Assembly: GCA_024236015.1 (NCBI GenBank)
Contig: JACKLK010000005.1
Coordinates: 321,692-385,691, forward strand
DNA: 64,000 nucleotides
Direction: 5' to 3'
DNA from: Rhodoferax sp.
GTDB taxonomy: Bacteria > Pseudomonadota > Gammaproteobacteria > Burkholderiales > Burkholderiaceae_C
Numbering within the stretch: the stretch's first letter is position 1; every line of letters begins with the position of its first letter. The notes beneath the pieces were generated by a model. It was given only the letters and a program-made list of their open reading frames with translations, ran no database searches and had not been told where the DNA came from. The position numbers and the translations under genes are program-made. Shown here piece by piece: positions 51,097 to 59,193 of the stretch.

Positions 51097-53004
51097 ATGC
51101 AATACCACGTCAACGGATTCAAACCTGGCGATCCCGATGTCCACGCGGCAGCGGCGGGTTGCCGCCAGCCGGGCGGCCCGTTGCCGGACACCGTCGACGT
51201 GTTGATCGCCGGCACCGGGCCGGCCGGCCTGTGCCTGGCGGCACAACTCGCCCGCGTGCCGCAGATCCGCACCCTGGTGGTCGACCCGCGGCTCACGCCG
51301 ATGGAAAAGGGCCAGGCCGACGGCATCAGCGTGCGCTCGATGGAGATGTTCCAGGCCTTCGGTTTCGGAGAGAAGGTCATGCGCGAGTCGGTCTGGATCA
51401 ACGAGACCACGTTCTGGGCTCCGGCCAAGCAGGCGCCGCTCGAGCGTGTCGCCCGCGTGCAGGACGTGCCCGACGGCATCTCCGAGATGCCGCATGTGCT
51501 GATCAACCAGGCGCGGGTGCACGACATGTTTCTCGACGTCATGCGCAACGCGCCGACGCGGCTGGAGCCCGACTATGGCTGGAAGGTGGCCGACCTGACC
51601 ATCGACCCGCAGGCCGCGCAATACCCGGTCACCGTCACGCTGGAAAACACGGCGCCGGGCACCGAGGGCCGGACCGCCACCGTGCGCGCCAACTATGTCA
51701 TCGGCTGCGACGGCGCCCGCTCCACCGTGCGCCGCGCCATCGGCGGTGCCTTGCACGGCGACGCCGCGCACCAGGCCTGGGGCGTGATCGACCTGCTGGC
51801 CGTCACCGACTTTCCCGACTGGCGCATGAAGTCGTTCGTGCGTTCGCAGGGCGACGGCATCCTGATGGTGTTGCCGCGCGAAGGCGGGCACCTGGTGCGG
51901 CTGTACGTCGAACTCGACAACCTGTCGGAGACCGAACGCGCGGCCGACCGCGGCATGGATGCCGACGACATCATCGCCAAGGCGCAGCGCATCTTCAGCC
52001 CGTTCACGCTGGACGTGAAGGAGGTGGTCTGGTGGTCGATCTACGAGATCGGCCATCGGCTGACCGACAAGTTCGACGACGTGCCCGAGGCCGAGGTGGC
52101 CATGCGCGCCCCGCGCGTGATGCTGGCCGGCGACGCCTGCCACACCCACAGCCCCAAGGCGGGCCAGGGCATGAACGTGTCCATGGGCGACACCTTCAAC
52201 CTGGGCTGGAAGCTGGTCTCGGTGCTGACCGGCCGGGCCGACCCGTCGCTGCTGCACAGTTATTCCGGCGAACGGCGCGCCGCGGCCAAGGGCCTGGTGG
52301 AGTTCGACCACAAGTGGGCGCGTGTCGTCGGTGCGCGGGACGCGGACGACAGCCCGGACGGCCTGCCCCGGGTAGCACGTGCCTTCGTCGACAACCTGCC
52401 GTTCACCTGCGGCCTGACGATCCAGTACGAGCCGGGTGCCCTGACCGGCGCCGCCACCCATCAGGCCTTGGCCACCGGTTTCGACATCGGCAAGCGTTTT
52501 CACTCCGCGCCCGTCGTCCGCCTGGCCGACGCCCGGCCGCTGCACCTGGGCCATGTGATCGACGCCGATGCCCGTTTCCGCCTGTTCCTGTTCGCGCCCG
52601 CCGACGACACCGGCCGCCCCGGCGGCGCGATCGCCGGCCTGTGCGACTGGCTCGAACACGACCCGGCCTCGCCGCTGCGCCGCCACACCGCGCCGGGCGA
52701 AGACATCGATGCCGTGATCGACACCCGGGCCGTGTTCCAGCAGCCTTTCCGCACGCTCGACTACGCCGCCATGCCGTCGCTGCTGCGTCCGCCGGTCGGG
52801 CGTTACGGCCTGTGCGACTACGAGAAGGTGTTCTGCGCCGACAGCAAGCCGGGCGCGGACATCTTCACGGCCCGCGGCATCGACCGGGCCGCGGGCTGCA
52901 TGGTCGTCGTGCGCCCGGACCAATACGTCGCTCACATCCTGCCGCTGTCGGCGCGCGAGCAACTGACCGGGTATTTCGCGGGCATCCTGCGCGTGCGGGG
53001 CTGA
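51097..53004 (+). CDS. mobA: 3-hydroxybenzoate 4-monooxygenase-like flavoprotein
   Basis: A 635-residue FAD-dependent aromatic hydroxylase, close in length to MobA of Comamonas (about 639) and phenol hydroxylase. FAD motifs are VLIAGTGPAGLCLAAQLA (GxGxxG), VIGCDGARSTVRRAIG (DG) and VMLAGDACHTHSPKAGQGMN (GD). The last 180 residues form the thioredoxin-like C-terminal domain of this group. MobA converts 3-hydroxybenzoate to protocatechuate with NADPH and oxygen. The divergent MarR gene and palindrome support this role, but phenol or another 3-substituted phenol remains possible. No ring-cleavage gene is in the window. The ATG at 51097 has AAGGAG upstream. Confidence 0.8.
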   Translation: MQYHVNGFKPGDPDVHAAAAGCRQPGGPLPDTVDVLIAGTGPAGLCLAAQLARVPQIRTLVVDPRLTPMEKGQADGISVRSMEMFQAFGFGEKVMRESVWINETTFWAPAKQAPLERVARVQDVPDGISEMPHVLINQARVHDMFLDVMRNAPTRLEPDYGWKVADLTIDPQAAQYPVTVTLENTAPGTEGRTATVRANYVIGCDGARSTVRRAIGGALHGDAAHQAWGVIDLLAVTDFPDWRMKSFVRSQGDGILMVLPREGGHLVRLYVELDNLSETERAADRGMDADDIIAKAQRIFSPFTLDVKEVVWWSIYEIGHRLTDKFDDVPEAEVAMRAPRVMLAGDACHTHSPKAGQGMNVSMGDTFNLGWKLVSVLTGRADPSLLHSYSGERRAAAKGLVEFDHKWARVVGARDADDSPDGLPRVARAFVDNLPFTCGLTIQYEPGALTGAATHQALATGFDIGKRFHSAPVVRLADARPLHLGHVIDADARFRLFLFAPADDTGRPGGAIAGLCDWLEHDPASPLRRHTAPGEDIDAVIDTRAVFQQPFRTLDYAAMPSLLRPPVGRYGLCDYEKVFCADSKPGADIFTARGIDRAAGCMVVVRPDQYVAHILPLSAREQLTGYFAGILRVRG

Positions 53005-53304
53005 GCGGGGCGCACCCACCCGACGGTCGACGCCCGTCTGTCTTGCCGGTGCGGCACGGGGCCGGCCGTGCGCCGGTCTCGCTACCGCGGCAGGAGGCCT
53101 GGGCCTGGGCCGGCCGCCCCGGTCTTCGCCCGATGTTTCGAGCGCGGCGATCAGCCGCACCTTGCATGTGCGGGCTGCGGTGTTTTGCGCGCGCGCGAAG
53201 CCCGCCAAGACCCCCGAGCGCTGCCCGGCCCACCCGTTCGATGACGTTCAGGTCGCGCGCCGACCCTGCACGCCACTTTCGGCTGTCGACAAGGCGCATG
53301 CCTG
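53005..53304. other. non-coding gap after mobA
   Basis: This GC-rich 300-base stretch separates the mobA stop from the promoter of the next operon. I see no convincing gene, tRNA or repeat; GC-rich inverted stretches near 53060-53120 could form hairpins that end mobA transcription, but none has a T run. Confidence 0.4.
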
Positions 53305-53333
53305 TTGACAGTGGCCGCAGGTCATTCAATAAT
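53305..53333 (+). promoter_or_regulatory. sigma-70 promoter of the maoC operon
   Basis: TTGACA at 53305-53310, 17 bases, then AATAAT at 53328-53333, eleven of twelve consensus positions. Transcription would begin near 53340, inside the ATAGCC-N7-GGCTAT dyad (53332-53350) and just before the IclR-type operator at 53354-53370. Confidence 0.7.
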
Positions 53334-53353
53334 AGCCATCAGGCGGCTATCAA

Positions 53354-53370
53354 TAACCGCTGGGCGGACA
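53354..53370. promoter_or_regulatory. IclR-type operator (CCGC-TGG-GCGG) of the maoC operon
   Basis: TAACCGCTGGGCGGACA has a CCGC-N3-GCGG core and a right arm GCGGACA identical to that of the perfect palindrome at 61478-61494. Lying downstream of the promoter, it would act as a repressor site. The 10-mer CCGCTGGGCG recurs exactly at 61502-61511. Confidence 0.6.
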
Positions 53371-53423
53371 CTACAACCGACATCACAACCGACATCGCCG
53401 CATATCAACCCATTGAAGACACC

Positions 53424-53897
53424 ATGACCGAAACCACGTTTGAAACCGATTTCTGGAAGGACAACGCGTTGCGCAAGACCTGGGAGCAAATCGTCCCGGG
53501 CGAGCCGCGCAAGACCATTCCCTACACACTCACGCTGGAGGCCATCCAGAAGTACTGCCGCGTCATCGGCGACATGCATCCGCTGTATTTCGACGAAGCC
53601 TATGCAAAGACCACGCCCTACAAGGGATTGATCGCGCCACCGGCCATCCACATCCTGCTGATGTTCTCGTGCACGCCGGTCGACGACTGGATGCGCAGCC
53701 CCGGCACCGTCAATGCCGGGCAATCGTGGAGCTACAACCTGCCGGCCCGCCCGGGCGACACGATTCGTCTGGAGGCGCGCGCGCTCGACAAGTTCATCAA
53801 GAAGGACCGCCTGTTCGTGGTGCACGACAACGTCTTCTTCAACCAGCACAACCAGGTCATCTGCTCCGGCCGCGGCTGGACCATTCGGCCCCAGTGA
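53424..53897 (+). CDS. MaoC-like dehydratase subunit, N-terminal/FAS1 type (degenerate active site)
   Basis: A 157-residue hot-dog-fold protein of the MaoC dehydratase N-terminal group. The position of the hydratase motif reads VIGDMHPLYFDEAYA: Asp and Pro are present, but the usual N-P-x-H is M-H-P-L-Y, so the catalytic His is replaced by Tyr. It is therefore probably the non-catalytic partner of the next gene's product in a heterodimeric enoyl-CoA hydratase, as in ChsH1/ChsH2-type enzymes. It is the first gene of the operon behind the promoter at 53305. The ribosome-binding site (GAAGA) is weak. Confidence 0.82.
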   Translation: MTETTFETDFWKDNALRKTWEQIVPGEPRKTIPYTLTLEAIQKYCRVIGDMHPLYFDEAYAKTTPYKGLIAPPAIHILLMFSCTPVDDWMRSPGTVNAGQSWSYNLPARPGDTIRLEARALDKFIKKDRLFVVHDNVFFNQHNQVICSGRGWTIRPQ

Positions 53898-53914
53898 CAA
53901 GGAAACCGACCACC

Positions 53915-54358
53915 ATGACAAGCACCACCACCACCGAGATCACGATCGGCCACACGATCACCGGCGAAGCGTTCAAGCCGACCCGCGAGACCATCCGCGA
54001 CTTCTGCGAGGCTTCGCTCGACTTCAACCCGCTGCATCTCGACGACAACTACATGAAGAACAGTTTCGGCAAGACGCAGTTCGGCGGAATCATCATGCAC
54101 GGCATGAACAACTTCGGCGTGATCACGCGCATGCTGACCGACTGGGTGTATGCCCGCGGCGGCATGCAGCGTCGACTGGAGACACGCTGGAAGGTGCCGG
54201 TCAAGCCGGGCGACGTGATCACGCCCAGCGCCGTCGTCACCGCTACCAAGCAGACCGACGGCGGGCAGTGGTTCACGCTCGACGTGCTGGTGCACAACCA
54301 GCGCGGCGAAGTCGTCGCCGCCGGTGAGGCGATGGTCGAGATCCCGCTGGCGAGCTGA
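53915..54358 (+). CDS. MaoC-family enoyl-CoA hydratase subunit (catalytic)
   Basis: A 147-residue hot-dog protein with an intact hydratase-2 motif: EASLDFNPLHLDDNYMKNS, where Asp and the N-P-L-H His form the active site, and GGIIMHGM after it. It hydrates trans-2-enoyl-CoA to a 3-hydroxyacyl-CoA. It lies 17 bases after the degenerate MaoC gene, and the two likely form one enzyme. The operon continues with a Bug binding protein, a CoA transferase, a DUF35 protein and a thiolase-like protein, suggesting hydration followed by C-C cleavage of a CoA ester. Confidence 0.85.
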   Translation: MTSTTTTEITIGHTITGEAFKPTRETIRDFCEASLDFNPLHLDDNYMKNSFGKTQFGGIIMHGMNNFGVITRMLTDWVYARGGMQRRLETRWKVPVKPGDVITPSAVVTATKQTDGGQWFTLDVLVHNQRGEVVAAGEAMVEIPLAS

Positions 54359-54407
54359 CACCGCCATCCATTCCCATTCCAACCAGACCCCCCAAAGGAG
54401 ACAATCC

Positions 54408-55400
54408 ATGCCGACGTTCCGACCCCTTGCCCAGCGCCTGCTGGCCACCACCGCTCCCGTGCTGTTCGCGCTGGCCGCCATTGCGCCGGGCGCACACGCC
54501 CAGACCTACCCGAGCCAGACCGTGAAGATCGTCGTGCCGTTCCCGGCCGGCGGCACCACCGACATCCTGGCGCGCCAGCTCGCCAACACCTTGCAGAAGC
54601 AATGGGGCCAGACCGTCATCGTCGACAACAAGGGCGGCGCCAGCGGCACCATCTTCTCGGAGCAGCTCACGCACATGCCGGCCGACGGCTACACGCTGAT
54701 GCTCACGGCCACCCACCATGTGATCAACCCGGGCCTGTACAAGAACCTGAAGTACAACACCCGCACCGACTTCACCCCGCTGGCCATGGTGGCTGCGGTG
54801 CCCAACGTGCTGGTCGTGAACCCGGGCTTCGCGCCCAAGTCGGTCACCGAACTCATCACCTATGCCAAGGCCAATCCGGGCAAGGTCAACTTCGGCTCCT
54901 CCGGCAACGGTGGCGCGAACCACCTGTCGGGTGAACTGTTCAAGCTGCTGGCCGGCGTCGACATGGTGCACATTCCGTACAAGGGCGCGGCCCCTGCGCT
55001 GAACGACTTGCTGGGCGGCCAGATTCCGGTGATGTTCGATTCGGTGCCCGGCGTGTTGCCGCATATCCAGGGTGGCAAGCTGCGTGCCCTGGGCGTGACC
55101 TCGCTCAAGCGTTCCCCCGCATTGCCCGATGTGCCCACGATCGACGAGGCCGGCGTCAAGGGCTTCGAGGCGACAGCCTGGTTCGGCCTGTATGCGCCGC
55201 CGCGCATGGACCCGGCCCTGCGTGACAAGCTCGCCAGCGACGTGCTCAAGGCGCTGCAAAGCCCGCAGATCCGCACTGATTTCGCCGCCAAGGGCGCCGA
55301 ACCCGGCACCATGACGCAAGCAGAGTTTGCCGCCTTCGTCGACACCGAACTCACCAAGTGGCTCAAGGTGATCGCCGACGCCAACGTCACCGTCAACTGA
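54408..55400 (+). CDS. Bug-family tripartite tricarboxylate transporter binding protein (2)
   Basis: A 330-residue periplasmic binding protein. The signal peptide runs to GAHAQ, followed by YPSQTVKIVVPFPAGGTTDILARQLANTL, VDNKGGASGTIFSEQLTHMPADGYTLML and NFGSSGNGGANHLSGELFKLLAG, all Bug hallmarks. It would capture the pathway's substrate; no TctA or TctB gene is near. AAAGGAG lies 7 bases before the ATG at 54408. It sits inside the catabolic operon between the MaoC pair and the CoA transferase, which argues strongly that its ligand is the acid that the transferase activates. Confidence 0.93.
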   Translation: MPTFRPLAQRLLATTAPVLFALAAIAPGAHAQTYPSQTVKIVVPFPAGGTTDILARQLANTLQKQWGQTVIVDNKGGASGTIFSEQLTHMPADGYTLMLTATHHVINPGLYKNLKYNTRTDFTPLAMVAAVPNVLVVNPGFAPKSVTELITYAKANPGKVNFGSSGNGGANHLSGELFKLLAGVDMVHIPYKGAAPALNDLLGGQIPVMFDSVPGVLPHIQGGKLRALGVTSLKRSPALPDVPTIDEAGVKGFEATAWFGLYAPPRMDPALRDKLASDVLKALQSPQIRTDFAAKGAEPGTMTQAEFAAFVDTELTKWLKVIADANVTVN

Positions 55401-55413
55401 CCGGGAGCGCCGA

Positions 55414-56667
55414 TTGCCGAACGAATCCAAGGCGCCCGCAGCCGGCACCGGTGCGCTGTCACATCTGCGTGTACTCGACCTGTCGCGCATCCTGGCCGGC
55501 CCCTGGTGCAGCCAGAACCTGGCCGACATGGGCGCCGACGTGATCAAGGTCGAGCGCCCCGGCGCGGGTGACGACACCCGCGTCTGGGGGCCGCCCTGGC
55601 TGAACCCGGCCGAGGGCGCGGACCGGGCCGACTCGACCTATTTCGCCGCGGCGAACCGGGGCAAACGCTCGATCACCGTCGACATCGCACGCCCCGATGG
55701 CCAGGCGCTGATCCGCCAGCTGGCGGCGGTCAGCGACGTGGTGATCGAGAACTACAAGATCGGCGACCTGCAGCGTTACGGACTGGACTACGCATCGCTG
55801 TCGGCGATCAACCCGCGTCTGGTGTATTGCTCCATCACCGGGTATGGGCAGGACGGGCCCAGCGCACGCAAGCCGGGTTACGACTTCGTGTTCCAGGGCA
55901 TGGGCGGGCTGATGAGCATCACCGGCGAGCGCGACGACCTGCCCGGTGGCGGCCCGCAGAAAGCGGGCATCGCGATCGCCGATGTCATCACCGGCATGTA
56001 CGCGACCATCGCCATCCTGTCGGCGCTACAGCACCGCACCGTGTCCGGCACGGGGCAATACATCGACATGGCCTTGCTCGACTGCATCGTGGCCCTGGGC
56101 GGCAACCAGGTGACCGGGTATTTCGCCAACGGCAAGGTGCCCGGCCGATACGGCAATGCCCACGCCAGCCTGGTGCCCTACCAGGTCTTCACCGTGGCCG
56201 ACGGCGAGATCGTCGTGGCCGTCGGCAACGACACCCAGTGGCAGCAGTATTGCGCCGCCATCGAGCGTGCGGACCTGGCGGCCGATCCGCGCTGGCACAA
56301 GGTCACCGGCCGTGTCACCGGTCGCCAGACCCTGGTGCCCGAACTGGCCCGCACCATGCTGACCCGGGGCCGCGACGAATGGTTGTCGCGGCTCGAAGCC
56401 GCCGGCGTGCCCTGCGGCCCGATCAACAACTACGAGCAGGTGTTCGAGGACGTGCAGGTGCGGCACCGCAAGCTGCGCGTCGACCTGAAGCGCCCGGACG
56501 GCAGCACGGTGGCCACCATCGCCAGCCCGCTGCGCCTGCAAGGCACGCCCCCGGTGTACGACCGCGCTCCGCCGGCGCTGGGCGACGCCACGGATGCCGT
56601 GTTGACCGACCTGCTCGGCATGGCGCGCGACCAGGTCGAGCGCCTGCGCAAGGACGGCATCGTCTAG
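55414..56667 (+). CDS. CaiB/BaiF-type (class III) CoA transferase (2)
   Basis: A 417-residue class III CoA transferase: LSHLRVLDLSRILAGPWCSQNLADMGADVIKVERPG, NRGKRSITVDIARPDG, VVIENYKIGDLQRYGLDY, and the catalytic Asp region AIADVITGMYATIAILSALQHR. It is of the same class as, but clearly distinct from, the one at 44819. The start is a TTG at 55414 with GGGAG 7 bases upstream; no ATG fits. It lies 13 bases after the Bug gene and 7 bases before the DUF35 gene. It should load CoA onto the imported acid, giving the ester that the MaoC and thiolase-like enzymes process. Confidence 0.92.
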   Translation: MPNESKAPAAGTGALSHLRVLDLSRILAGPWCSQNLADMGADVIKVERPGAGDDTRVWGPPWLNPAEGADRADSTYFAAANRGKRSITVDIARPDGQALIRQLAAVSDVVIENYKIGDLQRYGLDYASLSAINPRLVYCSITGYGQDGPSARKPGYDFVFQGMGGLMSITGERDDLPGGGPQKAGIAIADVITGMYATIAILSALQHRTVSGTGQYIDMALLDCIVALGGNQVTGYFANGKVPGRYGNAHASLVPYQVFTVADGEIVVAVGNDTQWQQYCAAIERADLAADPRWHKVTGRVTGRQTLVPELARTMLTRGRDEWLSRLEAAGVPCGPINNYEQVFEDVQVRHRKLRVDLKRPDGSTVATIASPLRLQGTPPVYDRAPPALGDATDAVLTDLLGMARDQVERLRKDGIV

Positions 56668-56674
56668 GACCCCC

Positions 56675-57067
56675 ATGACACATCAGACAAACGACGCCGG
56701 CATGTCCCCGCTGGCCTATTTCCGCCAGCAACTGCAACACGGCGTGCTGGCCTACCAGTACGACGCCGAAGCCGACAAGGCCGTGTTCTATCCGCGGGTG
56801 ATCGGCCCGGGCACCGGCAATGCGAACCTGCAGTGGCGTCACAGCAGTGGACGCGGTTGCGTGCATGCCGTCACCGTGCTGCAGCCGCGCGGCGAGCCGC
56901 CCTACAACGTGGTGCTGGTCGACATGGACGACGGCTTCCGGCTCATGAGCCGGGTGGAAGACATGCCGGCGGATGCGGTGCATATCGGCCTGCGCGTGCA
57001 GATGCGCGTGCACACGCCGGCGGATGGAGCCGCGCCGTACCCCGTGTTCGTGGCGGAGGCGGCATGA
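56675..57067 (+). CDS. DUF35 OB-fold protein lacking the zinc ribbon
   Basis: A 130-residue partner protein of thiolases. DUF35 proteins have an N-terminal helix, a rubredoxin-like zinc ribbon and an OB fold that channels acyl-CoA. Here the helix (PLAYFRQQLQHGVLAYQYDAE) and OB fold (GCVHAVTVLQPRG, VVLVDMDDGFRLMSRVEDM) are visible, but all zinc-ribbon cysteines are replaced (VFYPRVIGPGTG follows directly). Its stop overlaps the thiolase-like start by ATGA, so the two are almost certainly made and act together, as in Ltp2/ChsH2-DUF35 aldolases or acetoacetyl-CoA thiolase complexes. Confidence 0.8.
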   Translation: MTHQTNDAGMSPLAYFRQQLQHGVLAYQYDAEADKAVFYPRVIGPGTGNANLQWRHSSGRGCVHAVTVLQPRGEPPYNVVLVDMDDGFRLMSRVEDMPADAVHIGLRVQMRVHTPADGAAPYPVFVAEAA

Positions 57068-58224
57068 GCCAGAGCAGCTTGCAGCGCGGCGCCTGTGCGA
57101 TCGTCGGTGTGGCCGAATCCGACCTGGGCCTGGTGGCCGAGGGCATGACGCCGCTGGACCTGATGGGCCAGGCCATCCACCGCGCACTCGAGGACGCCGG
57201 CCTGTCGCTGCGCGACGTGGACGGGCTGTTCGCCACCACGTCGCAAAGCCGCATGCCCACGCTGGCGCTGGCGGAATACCTGGGCATACGCCCGCGTTAC
57301 CACGACGGCACCAACATCGGCGGCTGCAGCTTCATGTCCATGGTCGCCCACGCGCAGCTCGCGATCCAGACCGGCCTGTGCGAGGTGGCGGTGATCGCCT
57401 ATGGCAGCACGGCGCGCAGCCTGGGCCGAGCCAACGTGGCCGCGCCTGACCTCAATCCCTACGAGTCACCGTACCGGCCGCTGTACACCGCCAGTTCCTA
57501 TGCGCTGGCGGCGTCGCGCCACATGCACGAATACGGCACCACACGCGAGCAACTGGCCGAGATCGCCGTGGCGGCGCGGCAGTGGGCGCTGCGCAACCCC
57601 AAGGCCTGGGAGAAGGAACCGCTCACGGTGCAGGACGTGATGCAGTCGCGCAATGTCAGCAGCCCCTTGACGGTGCGCGACTGCTGCCTGGTGACCGATG
57701 GCGGCGGCGCGCTGATCGTGACCTCGGCCGAGCGGGCGCGCACGCTCAAGGCCAAGCCTGCCTACGTGCTGGGTGTGGGCGAGGACCTGGGCCACTACAA
57801 CATCAGCAGCATGCCCGACCTCACCGTGACCGGCGCCGTGCGCTCCGGGGCCGCGGCCTATGCGATGGCCGGATTGCGGGCGTCGGACATCGACGTGGTC
57901 CAGGTCTATGACGCCTTCACCATCACCACGCTGCTGTTCCTCGAAGACTTGGGCTTTTGCGCCAAGGGCGAGGGCGGCCGATTCGTCAGCGACGGCGGCA
58001 TTGCGCCGGGGGGCCGGCTGCCGGTCAACACCAATGGCGGCGGCCTTTCGTATTGCCATCCGGGCATGTTCGGCGTGTTCGTGTTGATCGAGGCGGTGCG
58101 TCAGTTGCGCGGCGACCTGGGCTCGCGGCAGGTGCCGGGCTGCGAGACGGCCATGGCCCATGGAAACGGCGGGACCCTGTCGGCCCAGAGTACGGTCATC
58201 CTGGGCACGCAGGCCACGCTGTGA
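57064..58224 (+). CDS. thiolase-like / Ltp2-type lyase
   Basis: A 386-residue thiolase-fold protein of the SCP2/lipid-transfer branch. The position of the active-site Cys reads DGTNIGGCSFMSMVAHAQLAI (C88), a form seen in Ltp-type proteins rather than the classic N-x-x-C-A-S-G; the later segments VYDAFTITTLLFLEDLGFCAKGEGG and GGGLSYCHPGMFG are also typical of that branch. Ltp2 is an aldolase working with a DUF35 domain. The overlapping DUF35 gene, the MaoC pair and the absence of a 3-hydroxyacyl-CoA dehydrogenase fit retro-aldol cleavage, but ordinary thiolysis cannot be ruled out. Confidence 0.82.
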   Translation: MSQSSLQRGACAIVGVAESDLGLVAEGMTPLDLMGQAIHRALEDAGLSLRDVDGLFATTSQSRMPTLALAEYLGIRPRYHDGTNIGGCSFMSMVAHAQLAIQTGLCEVAVIAYGSTARSLGRANVAAPDLNPYESPYRPLYTASSYALAASRHMHEYGTTREQLAEIAVAARQWALRNPKAWEKEPLTVQDVMQSRNVSSPLTVRDCCLVTDGGGALIVTSAERARTLKAKPAYVLGVGEDLGHYNISSMPDLTVTGAVRSGAAAYAMAGLRASDIDVVQVYDAFTITTLLFLEDLGFCAKGEGGRFVSDGGIAPGGRLPVNTNGGGLSYCHPGMFGVFVLIEAVRQLRGDLGSRQVPGCETAMAHGNGGTLSAQSTVILGTQATL

Positions 58225-58292
58225 GCGGGCCGGGCTGCGGTCAGCGCGGGTCCGCGCGCCGGTGTTCGGCGTGCCGGCCAGCCGCCGGCCGG

Positions 58293-58313
58293 CCCGGGGC
58301 CCGGGGCCCGGGG
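58293..58313 (+). repeat. three tandem CCCGGGG heptamers
   Basis: Three exact copies of CCCGGGG follow each other in the 207-base gap between the thiolase-like gene and the IclR gene. The surrounding stretch (58270-58325) is almost pure G and C with strong self-complementarity and may end or weaken transcription from the operon. Confidence 0.5.
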
Positions 58314-58431
58314 CTCGGGCCGGCGCGCAGCCGAAGTCGCCGCGGGAACACGCTAGAGTAGCGGAGCCTGCCGCCTGCCATCTGGTACAAGTGGGTGGCC
58401 CGAAGTTTCCCGACACGCCGAATACGAGACC

Positions 58432-59193
58432 ATGACCCCTGAGAGTGAATCATTTGTCCGCACCTTTGCGCGGGGCCTGAAGGTGATCGAGGCCATGGGC
58501 GCGGGCCCCGGGCCGATGACGCTGGGCGAGATCGCCGAGCAGGTCGATCTGCCCCGCACGGCGGTACGCCGGTTCCTGATGACCTTGGTCGAGTTGTCGT
58601 TCGTCCGCAGCGACGGCAAGCACTACTGGCTGACCCCGCGGGTGTTGCGACTCGGGCTGTCCTATCTGTCCTCGCTTCCCTACTGGCGCCAGGCCCAGTT
58701 CTCCCTGGAGGAGCTGTGTACGAAGAAGAAGCAGTCGTGTGCGCTGTCGGTGCTCGATGACGAAGACATCGTCTACATCCAGCGTCAGCACACCAAGCGC
58801 ATCTTGCCGATGAGTCCGTCGCTGGGCATTCGCCTGCCCGCGCACGCGGTTTCGATGGGCCGGGTGCTGCTGGCCGGGCTCGACGACGCGGCGCTCGAGG
58901 CGTATCTGCAAAAGGCCACGTTCAAGCAGCTCACCAGCGCGACGATCGTCGATCGCGATGTGCTGCGCGAGCGCATCAAGAAGGCGCGGGAGCAGGGATA
59001 CGCCTGGATCGACCGCGAACTGGACGACTCCATCTGCGGCCTCGCCGTGCCGGTGCGTGACAGAAGCGGTGCCACGATCGCCGCCATCAACATCAGCCTG
59101 CCGTCCGGCGAGTTCGACGAAGCCAGCGCCGTCGACAATTTCCTGGTGGACCTGCGCCAGACGGCATCCCAGCTGCGTGCCGTCTCAGGTTGA
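58432..59193 (+). CDS. IclR-family transcriptional regulator of the pathway
   Basis: A 253-residue regulator of the PcaR/PobR-like IclR branch. The winged HTH is FARGLKVIEAMGAGPGPMTLGEIAEQVDLPRTAVRRFLMTLVELSFV and the effector domain has SCALSVLDDEDIVYIQRQ, LGIRLPAHAVSMGRVLLAG and GYAWIDRELDDSICGLAVPVRDRSG. It is the last rightward gene of the catabolic cluster, 207 bases after the thiolase-like gene, and overlaps the flavin monooxygenase gene by 9 bases tail to tail. Matching CCGC-N3-GCGG sites before both outer operons make it their likely shared repressor or activator, with the aromatic or CoA-ester substrate as effector. Confidence 0.92.
   Translation: MTPESESFVRTFARGLKVIEAMGAGPGPMTLGEIAEQVDLPRTAVRRFLMTLVELSFVRSDGKHYWLTPRVLRLGLSYLSSLPYWRQAQFSLEELCTKKKQSCALSVLDDEDIVYIQRQHTKRILPMSPSLGIRLPAHAVSMGRVLLAGLDDAALEAYLQKATFKQLTSATIVDRDVLRERIKKAREQGYAWIDRELDDSICGLAVPVRDRSGATIAAINISLPSGEFDEASAVDNFLVDLRQTASQLRAVSG

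Noticed and set aside
53424..58224. A plain beta-oxidation operon
   Set aside because: There is no acyl-CoA dehydrogenase and no 3-hydroxyacyl-CoA dehydrogenase, and the thiolase-like protein has the Ltp-type motif with a DUF35 partner.
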